Part shown: piece by piece, positions 17,219 through 27,625 of the stretch
How the letters are laid out: the number at the start of each line of letters is the position of its first letter
Position numbering within the stretch: position 1 is the stretch's first letter
Assembly (NCBI RefSeq): GCF_013408655.1
Contig: NZ_JACCBP010000001.1
Span: 2,356,001-2,420,000 of the forward strand
Origin: Pigmentiphaga litoralis
Lineage (GTDB): Bacteria; Pseudomonadota; Gammaproteobacteria; Burkholderiales; Burkholderiaceae_B
DNA length: 64,000 nt
Reading direction: 5' to 3'
Made by a program: the position numbers and the translations under genes
The notes under the pieces: generated by a model
Databases searched by the model: none
Seen by the model: the letters and a program-made list of their open reading frames with translations, nothing else
What the model was told of the DNA's origin: nothing

Positions 17219-18448
17219 ATGCTCAACAAACTCTGGTTCGGATTCTTCCTGACCGCGGCGGTGGCGGCCTTTGGCCGCTGGGCCATTGCCGGCGACCCGT
17301 CGGTATTCCCCGCCATCGTCACCGCCCTGTTCGCCATGGCCAAGCTGTCGGTCGAGGTCATGGTGCTGCTGTTCGGCACCATCACCTTGTGGCTGGGTTT
17401 CCTGCGCATTGCCGAGCAGGCCGGCCTGGTGGATGCGCTGGCGCGCTTGCTCGGACCGCTGTTCGCGCGCCTGATGCCCGATGTGCCGCGCGGCCATCCG
17501 TCCATCGGCCTGATCACGCTCAACTTTGCCGCCAATGCGCTGGGCCTGGACAATGCCGCCACGCCGATCGGACTGCGGGCAATGAAGTCGCTGCAGACCC
17601 TTAATCCCAGTACGACCACCGCCAGTAACGCGCAGATCTTCTTCCTGGTGCTGAATGCCTCGGCGCTCACGCTGATCCCGGTGACCATCTTCATGTACCG
17701 CGCGCAGCAAGGCGCGTCCGACCCCACCCTGGTCTTTTTGCCGATATTGCTGGCCACCAGCGCGTCGACCCTGGCCGGCTTCATCAGCGTGGCGCTGGTG
17801 CAGCGGCTCAAGCTGTGGGACCCGGTCGTGATCGCGTGGATAGGCTCGTCAGTGCTGCTGATGGGCGGCTTCATGGCGCTGCTGGCCACCTTGTCGGTCA
17901 CCGCCCTGAGCGCGCTGTCGTCCTTGCTGGGTAACGTGACGCTGTTCGGGCTGATCCTGCTGTTCCTGATCGCGGGCGCGATCAAGAAGGTGCCGGTCTA
18001 CGAAAGCTTTATTGACGGCGCCAAGGAAGGGTTTGACGTCACCAAGAGCCTGCTGCCCTATCTGGTGGCCATGCTGTGCGCAGTCGGCGTGCTGCGGGCG
18101 TCAGGCGCGCTGGATCTTGCGCTGGACGGGCTGCGCTGGCTGGTAAGCGGAATGGGCCTGGACACCCGTTTTGTCGATGCCATGCCCACGGCGCTGGTCA
18201 AGCCGTTTTCCGGCAGCGCGGCGCGCGCCATGATGATCGAGACCATGCAGAACTTTGGCGTGGACAGCTTTCCGGCCCTCGTGTCCGCCACCGTGCAGGG
18301 CAGCACCGAGACGACCTTTTACGTGCTGGCCGTGTACTTTGGCGCGATCGGCATCCAGCGCACGCGCCACGCGGTCAGCTGCGCGCTGATCGCCGACGTG
18401 GCCGGTGTCGTGGCGTCGGTGCTGGTGTGTTACTGGTTTTTTGGGTGA
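17219..18448 (+). CDS. SpmA-SpmB fusion, nucleoside-recognition (Gate) domain membrane protein
   Basis: The 409-residue polytopic membrane protein combines the two halves that are separate SpmA and SpmB proteins in Bacillus. Each half is a nucleoside-recognition Gate domain: the first includes NFAANALGLDNAATPIGLRA, the second PFSGSAARAMMIE and TVQGSTETTFYVLAVYFG. Six or more helices are visible. In Bacillus the pair contributes to spore-core dehydration, but this organism type does not sporulate, so the role here is probably small-molecule transport of unknown specificity. It ends 20 bases from the convergent ksgA. Confidence 0.85.
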   Translation: MLNKLWFGFFLTAAVAAFGRWAIAGDPSVFPAIVTALFAMAKLSVEVMVLLFGTITLWLGFLRIAEQAGLVDALARLLGPLFARLMPDVPRGHPSIGLITLNFAANALGLDNAATPIGLRAMKSLQTLNPSTTTASNAQIFFLVLNASALTLIPVTIFMYRAQQGASDPTLVFLPILLATSASTLAGFISVALVQRLKLWDPVVIAWIGSSVLLMGGFMALLATLSVTALSALSSLLGNVTLFGLILLFLIAGAIKKVPVYESFIDGAKEGFDVTKSLLPYLVAMLCAVGVLRASGALDLALDGLRWLVSGMGLDTRFVDAMPTALVKPFSGSAARAMMIETMQNFGVDSFPALVSATVQGSTETTFYVLAVYFGAIGIQRTRHAVSCALIADVAGVVASVLVCYWFFG

Positions 18449-18467
18449 CGGGCTGGCGGCCAGGGAC

Positions 18468-19247
18468 TCAGACCACGCCAGCCTTGTGCAGCACGTCCGA
18501 CAGCGCTATGAACTGCGCCACCGACAGCTCTTCGGCACGTGAACTGTCGGCAATGCCGAGTTCTTCCCACGGCACCAGCGCCGCCCATTCGCCGAGTCCC
18601 CGCCGCAGCATCTTGCGGCGCTGCGCGAACGACTTCTGCACCGTCAACGACAGGGCTTCGTCGCTGACCGGACGTGGACGATCCTGCGGCAGCGGGATCA
18701 TGCGCACCACCGCCGACACCACGCGCGGTGGCGGATCAAACGCTTCGGGGGGCACATCGAACAATTTTTCCATGTCGTAGCGCGACTGCAGCATGACCGA
18801 CAGGCGGCCATAGTCCGAATCACCCGGCCGCGCGACCATGCGGTCGATCACTTCCCGCTGCAGCATGAAATGCTGGTCGAACACCTGATCGGCAAACGGC
18901 ATCAGGTGAAACAGCAGCGGGCTGGAAATGTTGTACGGCAGGTTGCCCACGATACGCAGACGATCGCCAAACTGCGCAAAGTCCACCGTCAGCACGTCGG
19001 CTTCGGTGATCTGCAGGCGGTCTTCGGTATGCTGCTTGCGCAGCCGGGCAGCCAGGTCCCGGTCAATTTCAATGACTTGCAGACGGTCCAGTTTTTCCAG
19101 CAGCGGCCTGGTCAGGGCCGACAGGCCCGGACCGATTTCCACGACGTTGTCGGTGCGGCGCAAGGCTGCGGCGCGCACGATGGCGTCGGGAATGCTGTCG
19201 TCGATCAGGAAGTGCTGGCCAAAGCGCTTGCGCGCCTGGTGCTTCAT
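18468..19247 (-). CDS. ksgA: 16S rRNA dimethyladenosine transferase
   Basis: It dimethylates A1518 and A1519 of 16S rRNA late in 30S assembly. The 259 residues have the SAM-binding motif [16 protein letters not shown], the acidic EIDRDL strand and the catalytic NLPYNIS motif. Length is normal. The start overlaps the pdxA stop by four bases, forming the conserved lptD-surA-pdxA-ksgA operon. Confidence 0.96.
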   Translation of the reverse strand: MKHQARKRFGQHFLIDDSIPDAIVRAAALRRTDNVVEIGPGLSALTRPLLEKLDRLQVIEIDRDLAARLRKQHTEDRLQITEADVLTVDFAQFGDRLRIVGNLPYNISSPLLFHLMPFADQVFDQHFMLQREVIDRMVARPGDSDYGRLSVMLQSRYDMEKLFDVPPEAFDPPPRVVSAVVRMIPLPQDRPRPVSDEALSLTVQKSFAQRRKMLRRGLGEWAALVPWEELGIADSSRAEELSVAQFIALSDVLHKAGVV

Positions 19248-20320
19248 GCCGCGGCTCCGCGGGTGGCGGGGGACGGCGCGGCGGCCTGGGAAGGCAATTC
19301 GAAGTCGGTGGCGGGGATCATCTGTAACGCAGTAAGAATGGCGTGCTGCATGCTGCCGGCGTCGGCCCGGCCGGTGCCGGCCAGATCCAGGGCAGTGCCG
19401 TGGTCGACTGACGTGCGCACATACGGCAGGCCAAGGGTAATGTTGACGCCCTGCCCGAAGCTGGCGTGCTTGAGCACCGGCAGCCCCTGGTCATGGAACA
19501 TGGCCAAGGTCGCGTCGTAACCGGCCACATGGCTGGGCACGAACAGCGTGTCGGCGGGGAACGGTCCGGTCACGTCAATGCCGGCGGCGCGGGCCGCGGC
19601 AACGGCCGGGATGATGACGTCGATCTCTTCATGACCCAGGTGGCCACCTTCGCCCGCATGCGGGTTCAGCCCGCAAATGGCGATGCGCGGCCTGTCCAGG
19701 CCCCAACGTGACCGCAGGTCGGCATCCAGGATCGTCATGACCTGCATCAGGGTGTCGTGCGTGACGGCATCCGGCACGTCACGCAGCGGCAGGTGGGTGG
19801 TGGCCAGCGCCACGCGCAGTCCCCCGCCCGCCAGCATCATGACCACCTTGTCGACGCCGGCATGCTCCTGGAAATACTCGGTGTGGCCGGAAAACGCCAC
19901 GCCGGCATCGTTGATCACGCCCTTGTGCACCGGCGCCGTCACGATCGCCGCGGCCTTGCCGCCCTCGATCATGGCAATGGCGGCATCCAGCGTATCGAGC
20001 ACGTAGCGGCCGTTGTCGACCGCCAGGACACCTGCTTCCGACGGCGCGCGCAGCGGCACGGCGGCGATCGACACGCCATCCAGCGCGCCGATGTCGATGT
20101 GCGGCGCCCGGGACGCCAGCAAGGCCGGGTCGCCGATCAGCACCAGTTGCGCGGCACGCAAGCGGGGCAACACGGCCAGATCGGCGTCCGACCAGCCTTC
20201 GGTCGACACGGCGCCCGTGCGCAACCCCGCGAACCACGCCGCGGCCGCGACCGACAGTTCCGGTCCGACCCCGGCGGGTTCACCGGTGGTCAGGGCGAGC
20301 GTGGCGGCCGACGGGATCAA
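19244..20320 (-). CDS. pdxA: 4-hydroxythreonine-4-phosphate dehydrogenase
   Basis: This enzyme of vitamin B6 synthesis oxidises 4-phosphohydroxy-L-threonine with NAD. The 358 residues show [10 protein letters not shown] at the N-terminus, the metal-binding His in GHTEYFQ and the [16 protein letters not shown] motif. The only start fitting the conserved N-terminus is TTG at 20320, which overlaps the surA TGA (TTGA), so translation is probably coupled to surA. A non-conserved tail of about 30 residues (Ala/Pro-rich) ends the protein. Confidence 0.94.
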   Translation of the reverse strand: MIPSAATLALTTGEPAGVGPELSVAAAAWFAGLRTGAVSTEGWSDADLAVLPRLRAAQLVLIGDPALLASRAPHIDIGALDGVSIAAVPLRAPSEAGVLAVDNGRYVLDTLDAAIAMIEGGKAAAIVTAPVHKGVINDAGVAFSGHTEYFQEHAGVDKVVMMLAGGGLRVALATTHLPLRDVPDAVTHDTLMQVMTILDADLRSRWGLDRPRIAICGLNPHAGEGGHLGHEEIDVIIPAVAAARAAGIDVTGPFPADTLFVPSHVAGYDATLAMFHDQGLPVLKHASFGQGVNITLGLPYVRTSVDHGTALDLAGTGRADAGSMQHAILTALQMIPATDFELPSQAAAPSPATRGAAA

Positions 20321-21873
20321 TTGAGGGGCGCGTCCGTGTTGGGACCCAGGCGCACTTCCACATAAGCGCGGTCGCGCAGCTGGCGGGCCCAGTCTTCGTA
20401 CTGCTGGTCCACCTTGCGCTGGTAGATCGCCTGGCGGGCAGCGGCGCGCTGGCGCTCGCGGCCAACGTCTTGCGTGCGGCGGCCCGTGACCTGGATCAGG
20501 TGCCAGCCGAAGGGCGACTGCACGGGCTGGCTGATTTCGCCCGGCTTGAGCGCATCCATCGCCTGCTCGAACGCCGGCACGGTTTCGCTGGGCGACAGCC
20601 AGCCCAGATCGCCGCCCTGGGGCGCCGATGCGTCGTTCGAATACTGGCGCGCCATGTCGGCAAACGTGACGTTACCGGCCACGACCCGGTTGCGGATATC
20701 GCTCAGGCGCTGGCGGGCCAATTCATTCGGCATGATTTCCGACGTGCGGATCAGGATATGGCGGGCCTGCGTCTGCTGGATCGGCACGGCCGATGCTTCG
20801 CCTGCGGCGGTGCCGGTCTTGCGGTCGATCAGCTTGACGATGTGGAAACCGTTGCCGCTTTGCACGATGCCGCTGATCTGACCCGGCTGCAGCTTGGCGA
20901 CGGCTTCAATGAAGATGCCGGGCCAGCGGTCGGTAGGCCGGGTGCCCAGATCGCCGCCCCGCAGCGCTTCTTCGCCGTCGGACGCCGATGCCGCCAGCCG
21001 CGCAAAGTCGGATGGGCCACGCGCCTGGTTCAGCAGCGTTTCGGCCTTGCGGCGCAGTTCAGCCACCCGTTCCGACGACGAGCCTTCCGGCACGCGCACC
21101 AGGATCTGCGCCAGCGTCAGTTGCGACGGCGTCGTCTGGTTCTGGTCGGTCAGGAAGTTGTCGATCTCGGATTCGGACACCTGCACCTGGCTGTCCACGG
21201 CGCGTTCACGCAGGCGCACCAGCGTGATTTCCTGGCGGAGGTCTTCGCGGTACAGCGCGAAAGGCAGGCCTTCCTTTTCGATCTGGTCACGCATTTCGGT
21301 GACCGAGACCTTGTTCTGTTCGGCAATGCGGCTGATCGCGCGGTCCAGCTGGAAGTCGTCGATGCGGATGCCGGTCTGCGCGGCTTCCTGCATCTGCGTG
21401 CGTTCCACGATCATGCGCTCCAGCACCTGGCGTTCCAGCGACTCGGGGTCCGGCTGCGGAATGCCCTGGCGCGACAGCGTCGCGATCGCGGCCTGCACCC
21501 GCTGTTCCAGCTCGCGGCGCGTGATGGCCTCGCTGTTCACCACGGCGGCGATCGAGTCGCCAGCCTGCGTGCCGCTTTTACGCGGCGCGCTGCCTGGCGC
21601 CGGGGCCGACCGCAGCGGCTGCTGCGCATTGCGCGGATTGGTCGTCATCGTCGGCGATTGCGGCAGCGGGCTCTGAGGCTCGGTCACCTGCGGCGTGATC
21701 ATCGATCCGCTGCCTGACGACATGCCACTGTCCCCGCCGCCCGACATGCCACCGGGAAGGCGCAGGCCCTGCGCGTGGGCGCCCACACTGCTGGCCAGCA
21801 AGGCAGCCAGCAGAGAGGACATCACGGCGCGACGGGCCAGGCGAAGAGGATGAGGCGTAACCATGGAATGCAT
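20317..21873 (-). CDS. surA: Periplasmic chaperone/peptidyl-prolyl isomerase SurA
   Basis: SurA escorts outer-membrane beta-barrel proteins, including LptD encoded just upstream, to the Bam complex. The 518 residues start with a signal peptide (cleavage near AHAQ) and then a Gly/Ser/Met-rich low-complexity stretch of about 60 residues. The SurA N domain with [11 protein letters not shown] follows, then two parvulin PPIase domains (around 230-345 and 365-470). The protein is longer than the E. coli form (428) because of the low-complexity region after the signal peptide. Its ATG lies immediately after the lptD stop. Confidence 0.95.
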   Translation of the reverse strand: MHSMVTPHPLRLARRAVMSSLLAALLASSVGAHAQGLRLPGGMSGGGDSGMSSGSGSMITPQVTEPQSPLPQSPTMTTNPRNAQQPLRSAPAPGSAPRKSGTQAGDSIAAVVNSEAITRRELEQRVQAAIATLSRQGIPQPDPESLERQVLERMIVERTQMQEAAQTGIRIDDFQLDRAISRIAEQNKVSVTEMRDQIEKEGLPFALYREDLRQEITLVRLRERAVDSQVQVSESEIDNFLTDQNQTTPSQLTLAQILVRVPEGSSSERVAELRRKAETLLNQARGPSDFARLAASASDGEEALRGGDLGTRPTDRWPGIFIEAVAKLQPGQISGIVQSGNGFHIVKLIDRKTGTAAGEASAVPIQQTQARHILIRTSEIMPNELARQRLSDIRNRVVAGNVTFADMARQYSNDASAPQGGDLGWLSPSETVPAFEQAMDALKPGEISQPVQSPFGWHLIQVTGRRTQDVGRERQRAAARQAIYQRKVDQQYEDWARQLRDRAYVEVRLGPNTDAPLN

Positions 21874-24300
21874 TTATTCGTACCTTTCGAAACCCGTGCC
21901 TTTCTCAGGCGGCGGGTTGATCACCTGATACCCCGGAATACTCCGGCGCAGTGTGTTGATGGGACTTGTACCGACCCGTGCGAAGCCGTTTAGTTCGAGT
22001 TGCAGGAAAAACGCCGTGGTCGTATCCCGCGTCGCAACCGCATAGCGCTGGACCACCGCACGGACGGCAAAACAGCAGGCCGAGTTGTACTCGACACCCG
22101 CCACCACTTCGGCAATCCGGTTCTGCAGCAGCGAATAGTCGAAGCGGCCCACGCCGAACCAGCGTGGCGCCAGCGGCCACTGGAAGGCCAGGTCGATCTG
22201 TTCCCGGCCCAGCACGCTGACCGACTCGCGCTGATAGCGGTAGGACAGGGCCACCGTGCTTGCGCGGGCGGGGCTGAAACGCGCGCCCACGGTCGAGCGC
22301 GAGACCCGGCTGATCTGGGGATTGTATTGCACCGTGGTCTCGCCGCTCAGACTGGAGGTCAGCGCGCCATAGACCGAGGCCAGATAATCCGACCGGCCGT
22401 CGGACCGCACCGCGTCGCCCGGCAGCGTCACGCGCTGGTCGCTGAAGTACAGGCGCTGGGCGCCGGTCACGCGGGCGCGTTCCACGCCGGTCTTGGGATC
22501 GAGCCAGCGCGAGGTCAGCGCCGCCGTCACCTGGTTGGCTTCGGCGATCCGGTCATTCCCCGCGTAGATGTTTTCAGAAAAGATCTGCGCAAAGTTGAAG
22601 TCGGCCAGCGCCGTGTCGAACACGGGCAGGCGCGACTGGTCGCGATAGGGCACGCGCAGGTAGTACAGGCGCGGTTCCAGGGTCTGGGTGACGTCCTGGC
22701 CCAGCATGCGGCCGTCGCGCTCGAAGATCAGACCGGTGTCCAGCGACACGATCGGCGTCGTGCGGTTGGCCCGGTAGGCATCGGCGCCCTGGAAGGCATC
22801 CACGTCATACCGCGTCGTGTTGATCCCGATCTTGGGGATCAGGAAGCCGCCCGGCCGGATGATCGGATAGGCGACCGACGGATAGGCGTAGCTGCGGGTG
22901 CCCGAAATCAGGCGGCTGTTCTTGAATCGGGTGGTGTCGACTTCGACCCGCGCGTCAAACCCGTTCCAGTCGTAGCGCGCGCCATTCAGGCGCAGTTGCG
23001 GTTCACGATCGTAGGGCGGGATGATGGGCAGCAGCGGATCCTGCAGGGTCTGGAACTTGACCACGCGGCCAAAGGCGTCCCAGTACCCGCTCTTCCAGGT
23101 CAGCGCGGCCGACCGTTCCAGCGTGGCGGTCGACGCCAGGCCCGTTCCGGCCACGGAAAAGTCGCGGAAGTAGTTGTCGTCGGACGCGCCGTTGATGTTG
23201 AAATTCAGGCCCAGCGTGTCGGTCAGGCGCTGACGGTGCGCAAACGAATACAAGTAGCGGTCGGTTTGCGTGACCCGGTCGTTGCTCAGGTACGTGGCGC
23301 GCGCTTCACCGCTGTAGTTCGGTTCCAGGTAGCGGAATTCGCCGCCCAGCTGCAAGCCGCGGCGTTCCATGTAGCGCGGCGAAATCGTCGCATCGCGGTT
23401 GGGCGCGATGTTGAAGTAGTACGGTGTCAGCAGCTGGGGACCGCTCTTGCTGGTGATGCCGAACGTGGGCGAAATGAAGCCGGACTTGCGGGCGTCGCTG
23501 ATCGGGAACGACATCTTGGGCGCGCCCAGAATGGGCAGGCTCTTGAAGTACAGGGTGCTGCCGTAGCTGGTGGCTTCACCGGCGTCGTAATCGAAATCGA
23601 TGCGGCGCGCGCGCATTTCCCACGACGGTTCTTCGCAGTCGCAACCCGTATAGCTGACGTTGTCGGCCCGGACACGGCCCTGGCCCAGCAGTTCGACGTG
23701 GTCGGCCGTGCCGCGGCCCCCGTTCAAGCCAAAAAAGAAACGGGCATTGTCGAGTTCGCCGACGCCGGTGTTCAGGTTCAGCTTCAGCCGGGGTCCGCTG
23801 ACCACATTGCCGTCGCGCGCCAGGCGCACGCCGCCGGTCGCCTCGACCTCGCCTTCCACCTGGCGGTATTCGATGCTGTCGCCCTTCAATACCGTGTCGG
23901 TGCGGCGGATCTGGGCATTGCCGTCCAGCCGCAGATTGCTTTCGCCGTCGCCCGTCAGGCTGTCGGCTTCCAGATAGACAGGAAGATCATCGGGATCACG
24001 CAGCGGACGGGGCTGCAACGCCGGCGACAGGCGCAGGCCCGGGCCGCTCACCTGCCCTTGCGCCTGCCCCTGCGCGGCTTCGGGCGCGGACGCATTGGTG
24101 CGCTGCTGCTCGGGCGTCACCGGGATCTCGCGGACCGGCGGATCATCCTGGCCGAACAGGCTTTCCTGCCCGAAGGGCGATCCCCCATACGAAGGCATCT
24201 GCCCGTAAGTGGCCGACTGCCCATACGTCGGCGATTGCCCATAGGCAAAAGGGGTCGCAGTCACTGCGGTAAATAGGCTGAACCACCGGATCAATCGCAC
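21874..24300 (-). CDS. lptD: LPS-assembly outer-membrane protein LptD
   Basis: LptD forms with LptE the translocon that inserts LPS into the outer leaflet. The 808 residues comprise a signal peptide (about 1-21), a repetitive Tyr/Gly/Gln tract, a periplasmic OstA beta-jellyroll (LEADSLTGDGESNLRLDGNA region) and a large C-terminal beta-barrel. Four cysteines are present: Cys220 and Cys222 (CDC) and Cys742 and Cys743 (CC). The C-terminal pair matches the disulfide pair of E. coli, but the N-terminal pair is a CxC instead of two distant residues. It is the first gene of the lptD-surA-pdxA-ksgA unit and is divergent from amgK. Confidence 0.95.
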   Translation of the reverse strand: MRLIRWFSLFTAVTATPFAYGQSPTYGQSATYGQMPSYGGSPFGQESLFGQDDPPVREIPVTPEQQRTNASAPEAAQGQAQGQVSGPGLRLSPALQPRPLRDPDDLPVYLEADSLTGDGESNLRLDGNAQIRRTDTVLKGDSIEYRQVEGEVEATGGVRLARDGNVVSGPRLKLNLNTGVGELDNARFFFGLNGGRGTADHVELLGQGRVRADNVSYTGCDCEEPSWEMRARRIDFDYDAGEATSYGSTLYFKSLPILGAPKMSFPISDARKSGFISPTFGITSKSGPQLLTPYYFNIAPNRDATISPRYMERRGLQLGGEFRYLEPNYSGEARATYLSNDRVTQTDRYLYSFAHRQRLTDTLGLNFNINGASDDNYFRDFSVAGTGLASTATLERSAALTWKSGYWDAFGRVVKFQTLQDPLLPIIPPYDREPQLRLNGARYDWNGFDARVEVDTTRFKNSRLISGTRSYAYPSVAYPIIRPGGFLIPKIGINTTRYDVDAFQGADAYRANRTTPIVSLDTGLIFERDGRMLGQDVTQTLEPRLYYLRVPYRDQSRLPVFDTALADFNFAQIFSENIYAGNDRIAEANQVTAALTSRWLDPKTGVERARVTGAQRLYFSDQRVTLPGDAVRSDGRSDYLASVYGALTSSLSGETTVQYNPQISRVSRSTVGARFSPARASTVALSYRYQRESVSVLGREQIDLAFQWPLAPRWFGVGRFDYSLLQNRIAEVVAGVEYNSACCFAVRAVVQRYAVATRDTTTAFFLQLELNGFARVGTSPINTLRRSIPGYQVINPPPEKGTGFERYE

Positions 24301-24409
24301 GGGTATCGGGAGAACACAAAAATCGAAACGGAAGGATACGCGACTGAGGGACGCGCGCGGCTACAAACTAGATACCTCGGAAACGGTATCGCTCGGTATT
24401 ATAGGAGGC

Positions 24410-25489
24410 ATGGAACCTGTTACTTCTCCCCGTGCCGGTCAGCCCGGCCAAGACCCGCGTATCGGGCAACTCATCACGTGGCTGGGCACCCTGCCCGCCG
24501 ACCTTGGCATCGATGCCGACAGCCTGCGGCCCGCGTCCAGCGACGCCAGCTTCCGCCGCTATTTCCGGGTCGACGCCGCCAACCGCACGCTGGTCGTCAT
24601 GGACGCGCCGCCCGACAAGGAAGACTGCCGCCCCTTCCTGCACGTGGCCGGCCTGCTGAAAGACGGCGGGCTGAACGTGCCCGACATCCTGGCGCAGGAC
24701 CTGGCACAGGGTTTCCTGCTGCTGTCCGACCTGGGATACACCACCTACTACAACTATCTGCAGGCATCGCCGTCGGCACAGGACACGCATCGTCTCTATC
24801 TGGACGCCTTGCGCGCGCTGGTAAAGATACAACAAAGCGCGACAACCGGCCTCGATCATTACGATTACGACCGCTTTCACGCCGAACTGGGCCTCTTTCC
24901 CGAATGGTATGTGGGCACCCACTGCAAGTTCGAGCTGGACGAGAAGACCCGTGCCGACCTGGAAACCGTCTTTGCCACCCTGATCGAAGCCAACCTGGCC
25001 CAGCCAACCGTGCTGGTGCACCGCGACTTCCACTCGCCCAACCTGATGATCACCGAAGCCCTGGGCGCGGGCGCCGACTTCGGCCCCAACCCGGGCGTGA
25101 TCGACTTCCAGGATGCCGTCGTCGGCCCGATCACGTACGACCTGGCCTCCTTGCTGACCGACGCCCGCACCACCTGGGACGAGCCGCAGCAGCTGGATTG
25201 GGGCATCCGCTATTGGGAAATGGCCCGCGCGGCCGGCCTGCCCGTGCCGAACGACTTTGCCGAATTCCATCAAGCCTATGAATGGATGGGCCTGCAGCGG
25301 AACCTGCGCATTCTGGGCGTGTTCGCGCGCCTGGCGCATCGGGATGGCAAGGAAGCCTATCTGGCCCACATTCCGCGCGTGAACGGCTACGTGCGCCAGG
25401 TGGCGCAGCGCTACATCGCCTTCAAGCCGCTGATCCGCCTGCTCGACAAGCTGGACCAGACGCAGATCACGACGGGGTACACGTTCTGA
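24410..25489 (+). CDS. amgK: N-acetylmuramate/N-acetylglucosamine anomeric kinase AmgK
   Basis: This aminoglycoside-phosphotransferase-fold kinase phosphorylates MurNAc or GlcNAc at the anomeric position in the peptidoglycan recycling bypass. The 359 residues have the Brenner catalytic motif HRDFHSPN (204-211) and the metal-binding Asp232 in IDFQDAVVGP. A GGAGG ribosome site precedes ATG 24410. The stop overlaps the murU start (TGATG). Divergence from lptD and pairing with murU are conserved in pseudomonads and many betaproteobacteria, which supports the assignment over a generic phosphotransferase. Confidence 0.9.
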   Translation: MEPVTSPRAGQPGQDPRIGQLITWLGTLPADLGIDADSLRPASSDASFRRYFRVDAANRTLVVMDAPPDKEDCRPFLHVAGLLKDGGLNVPDILAQDLAQGFLLLSDLGYTTYYNYLQASPSAQDTHRLYLDALRALVKIQQSATTGLDHYDYDRFHAELGLFPEWYVGTHCKFELDEKTRADLETVFATLIEANLAQPTVLVHRDFHSPNLMITEALGAGADFGPNPGVIDFQDAVVGPITYDLASLLTDARTTWDEPQQLDWGIRYWEMARAAGLPVPNDFAEFHQAYEWMGLQRNLRILGVFARLAHRDGKEAYLAHIPRVNGYVRQVAQRYIAFKPLIRLLDKLDQTQITTGYTF

Positions 25490-26169
25490 TGCACGCCATG
25501 ATCCTCGCGGCGGGCCGCGGCGAGCGCATGCGGCCCCTGACCGACACCCTTCCCAAGCCGCTGCTGACGGTGGGCGGCAAGCCGCTGATCGTCTGGCACA
25601 TTGAACGGCTGGCGGCGGCCGGGATCCAGGACATCGTCATCAACCATGCGTGGCTGGGCGACAGGATCGAAGCCGCCCTGGGCGATGGCGCCCGGTGGCA
25701 CGTGCGCCTGCGGTATTCGCCCGAGGCGACCGCGCTGGAAACGGCCGGGGGCATCAAGAATGCCTTGCCGCTGCTGGGGAATCAGCCCTTCCTGGTGATC
25801 AATGGCGATGTCTGGTGCGACTGGTCGCCCGAGCAGGCCCAGGCCATCGCAGCCGATCTGACGGCCAGGCAGGATCAGGCCTGGCTGCTGCTGGTGGACA
25901 ACCCCGAACACCATCCCGACGGCGACTTCGTGCTGCGCCGGGACGGCTCCGTGCTGCCGCGGGGGAATGACGCCGCGCTGACCTTTTCGGGCATCGGCAT
26001 CTACGCGCCGTCCTTGTTCGATGGCGTCGAACCCGGCCACGGCGCGCGCCTGGCGCCAGTGCTGCTGGCTGCCATGGACGACAACCGGGTGCATGGCGCG
26101 CGGCATGACGGCCGGTGGGTCGATGTCGGTACGCCTGAGCGGCTGGCTGCGCTGGACGCCAGCCTCTGA
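25489..26169 (+). CDS. murU: N-acetylmuramate alpha-1-phosphate uridylyltransferase MurU
   Basis: It makes UDP-MurNAc from MurNAc-1-phosphate, by-passing MurA, the fosfomycin target. The 226-residue nucleotidyltransferase begins with the signature MILAAGRGERMRPLT followed by PKPLL, and has NGDVW for metal/nucleotide binding and WVDVGTPERL near the C-terminus. ATG 25489 overlaps the amgK stop, and upstream codons have no family similarity. Confidence 0.92.
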   Translation: MHAMILAAGRGERMRPLTDTLPKPLLTVGGKPLIVWHIERLAAAGIQDIVINHAWLGDRIEAALGDGARWHVRLRYSPEATALETAGGIKNALPLLGNQPFLVINGDVWCDWSPEQAQAIAADLTARQDQAWLLLVDNPEHHPDGDFVLRRDGSVLPRGNDAALTFSGIGIYAPSLFDGVEPGHGARLAPVLLAAMDDNRVHGARHDGRWVDVGTPERLAALDASL

Positions 26170-26275
26170 AGGCGAACGGCCTGGCGGCCTGGCTGGAATT
26201 GTCCTGGCTCTGCGCTGCATGCCGCCCGGCACCCGCCTACAATCAAGATAGTCCCCGATTACCGGAACCTGCCCC

Positions 26276-27625
26276 ATGAGCATTCCCGCGCAAGATTTCT
26301 CGCCTTTCGCCGCACGCCGCGCGCGCGTGCTCGACACCTTGCGATCGCAGGGGGGCGGGATCGCCATCCTGGCAACGTCGCCCGAAGTGGTCCGCAACCG
26401 CGATGCCGAGTACGACTACCGGCATGACAGCGACTTCTATTACCTGACCGGCTTTCACGAGCCGCAGGCTTGGCTGGTGCTGATTGCCGGCGACACCGAC
26501 CGCAGCATCCTGTTCTGCCGCAGCAAGAACCTGGAACGCGAAATCTGGGACGGCTATCGCGTCGGCCCCGATGCCGCCAAGGAAGTCTACGGCTTTGACG
26601 CCGCGTATCCCGTGGACCAGCTGGACGCCGAACTGCCCAAGCTGATCGCCAACCAGCCACTGCTGTGCACGCCGCTGGCCAGCGACGCCGCGTTCGACCG
26701 CCGCCTGCGCACGTGGCTCGACGCCGTGCGCGGCCTGGGCCGTTCGGGCACGCTGATCCCGCTGCGCACGCTGGACCTGCGCAGCCTGCTGGCCGAAATG
26801 CGCCTGTTCAAGGACGCATCCGAAATCGCCATCATGAAACGCGCCGCGCAGATCTCTGCCGGCGCCCATGTGCGGGCCATGCAGCGCACGCGCGTCGGCA
26901 TGCACGAATACGAAGTCGAAGCCGAACTGCTGCATGAATTCCGCCGCCATGGGGCCCAGGCCGTGGCCTACAACTCCATCGTCGCGACGGGCGCCAATGC
27001 CTGCGTGCTGCATTACCGCGCAGGCGACGCCGTGCTGCAAGACGGCGACCTGCTGCTGATCGACGCCGGGTGCGAACTGGACAGCTATGCGTCCGACATC
27101 ACCCGCACCTATCCGGTCAACGGCCGGTTCACTGGCCCGCAGCGCGCCCTGTACGACCTGACCGTGGCCGCGCAAGAAGCGGCCGCGGCGTTGACCCGGC
27201 CAGGCGCGCACTGGAACGAAGGCCACGAGGCTGCGGTGCGCGTGCTGGCCCAGGGCATGATCGATGAAGGCCTGCTGACCGGCACGCTTGATGGCGTGAT
27301 CGAATCGCAGCAATACACCCGCTTCTACATGCACCGCACCGGCCACTGGCTCGGGATGGATGTGCATGACGTGGGCGACTACCGCGAGCCCGGCGCACCG
27401 CATTCTGCCGAGACCCCTCGCCCCTGGCGCAAGCTGGAAGCGGGCATGGTGCTGACGATCGAACCGGGCATCTATGTCCGGCCTGGCGACGACGTGCCTG
27501 AGGCTTTCTGGAACATCGGGATCCGCACCGAAGACGATGCGGTCGTGACGAAGGACGGTTGCGAGCTGATCACGCGCGGTGTGCCCGTTGACGCCGGCGA
27601 GATCGAAGCGCTGATGCGCGGGTGA
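26276..27625 (+). CDS. pepP: Xaa-Pro aminopeptidase (M24B)
   Basis: This dinuclear-metal peptidase releases N-terminal residues before proline. The 449 residues have an N-terminal AMP domain (about 1-170) and the pita-bread catalytic domain. Metal ligands are visible in LIDAGCELDSYASDITRTYP (two Asp), HRTGHWLGMDVHD (His), TIEPGIY (Glu) and RTEDDAVV (Glu). The linkage pepP-ubiH-type gene, with a four-base overlap at the end, is the common proteobacterial arrangement. Confidence 0.95.
   Translation: MSIPAQDFSPFAARRARVLDTLRSQGGGIAILATSPEVVRNRDAEYDYRHDSDFYYLTGFHEPQAWLVLIAGDTDRSILFCRSKNLEREIWDGYRVGPDAAKEVYGFDAAYPVDQLDAELPKLIANQPLLCTPLASDAAFDRRLRTWLDAVRGLGRSGTLIPLRTLDLRSLLAEMRLFKDASEIAIMKRAAQISAGAHVRAMQRTRVGMHEYEVEAELLHEFRRHGAQAVAYNSIVATGANACVLHYRAGDAVLQDGDLLLIDAGCELDSYASDITRTYPVNGRFTGPQRALYDLTVAAQEAAAALTRPGAHWNEGHEAAVRVLAQGMIDEGLLTGTLDGVIESQQYTRFYMHRTGHWLGMDVHDVGDYREPGAPHSAETPRPWRKLEAGMVLTIEPGIYVRPGDDVPEAFWNIGIRTEDDAVVTKDGCELITRGVPVDAGEIEALMRG

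Noticed and set aside
22000..24276. Long plus-strand frame opposite lptD
   Set aside because: It is an antisense shadow; lptD on the minus strand has signal peptide, OstA domain and cysteine pattern.
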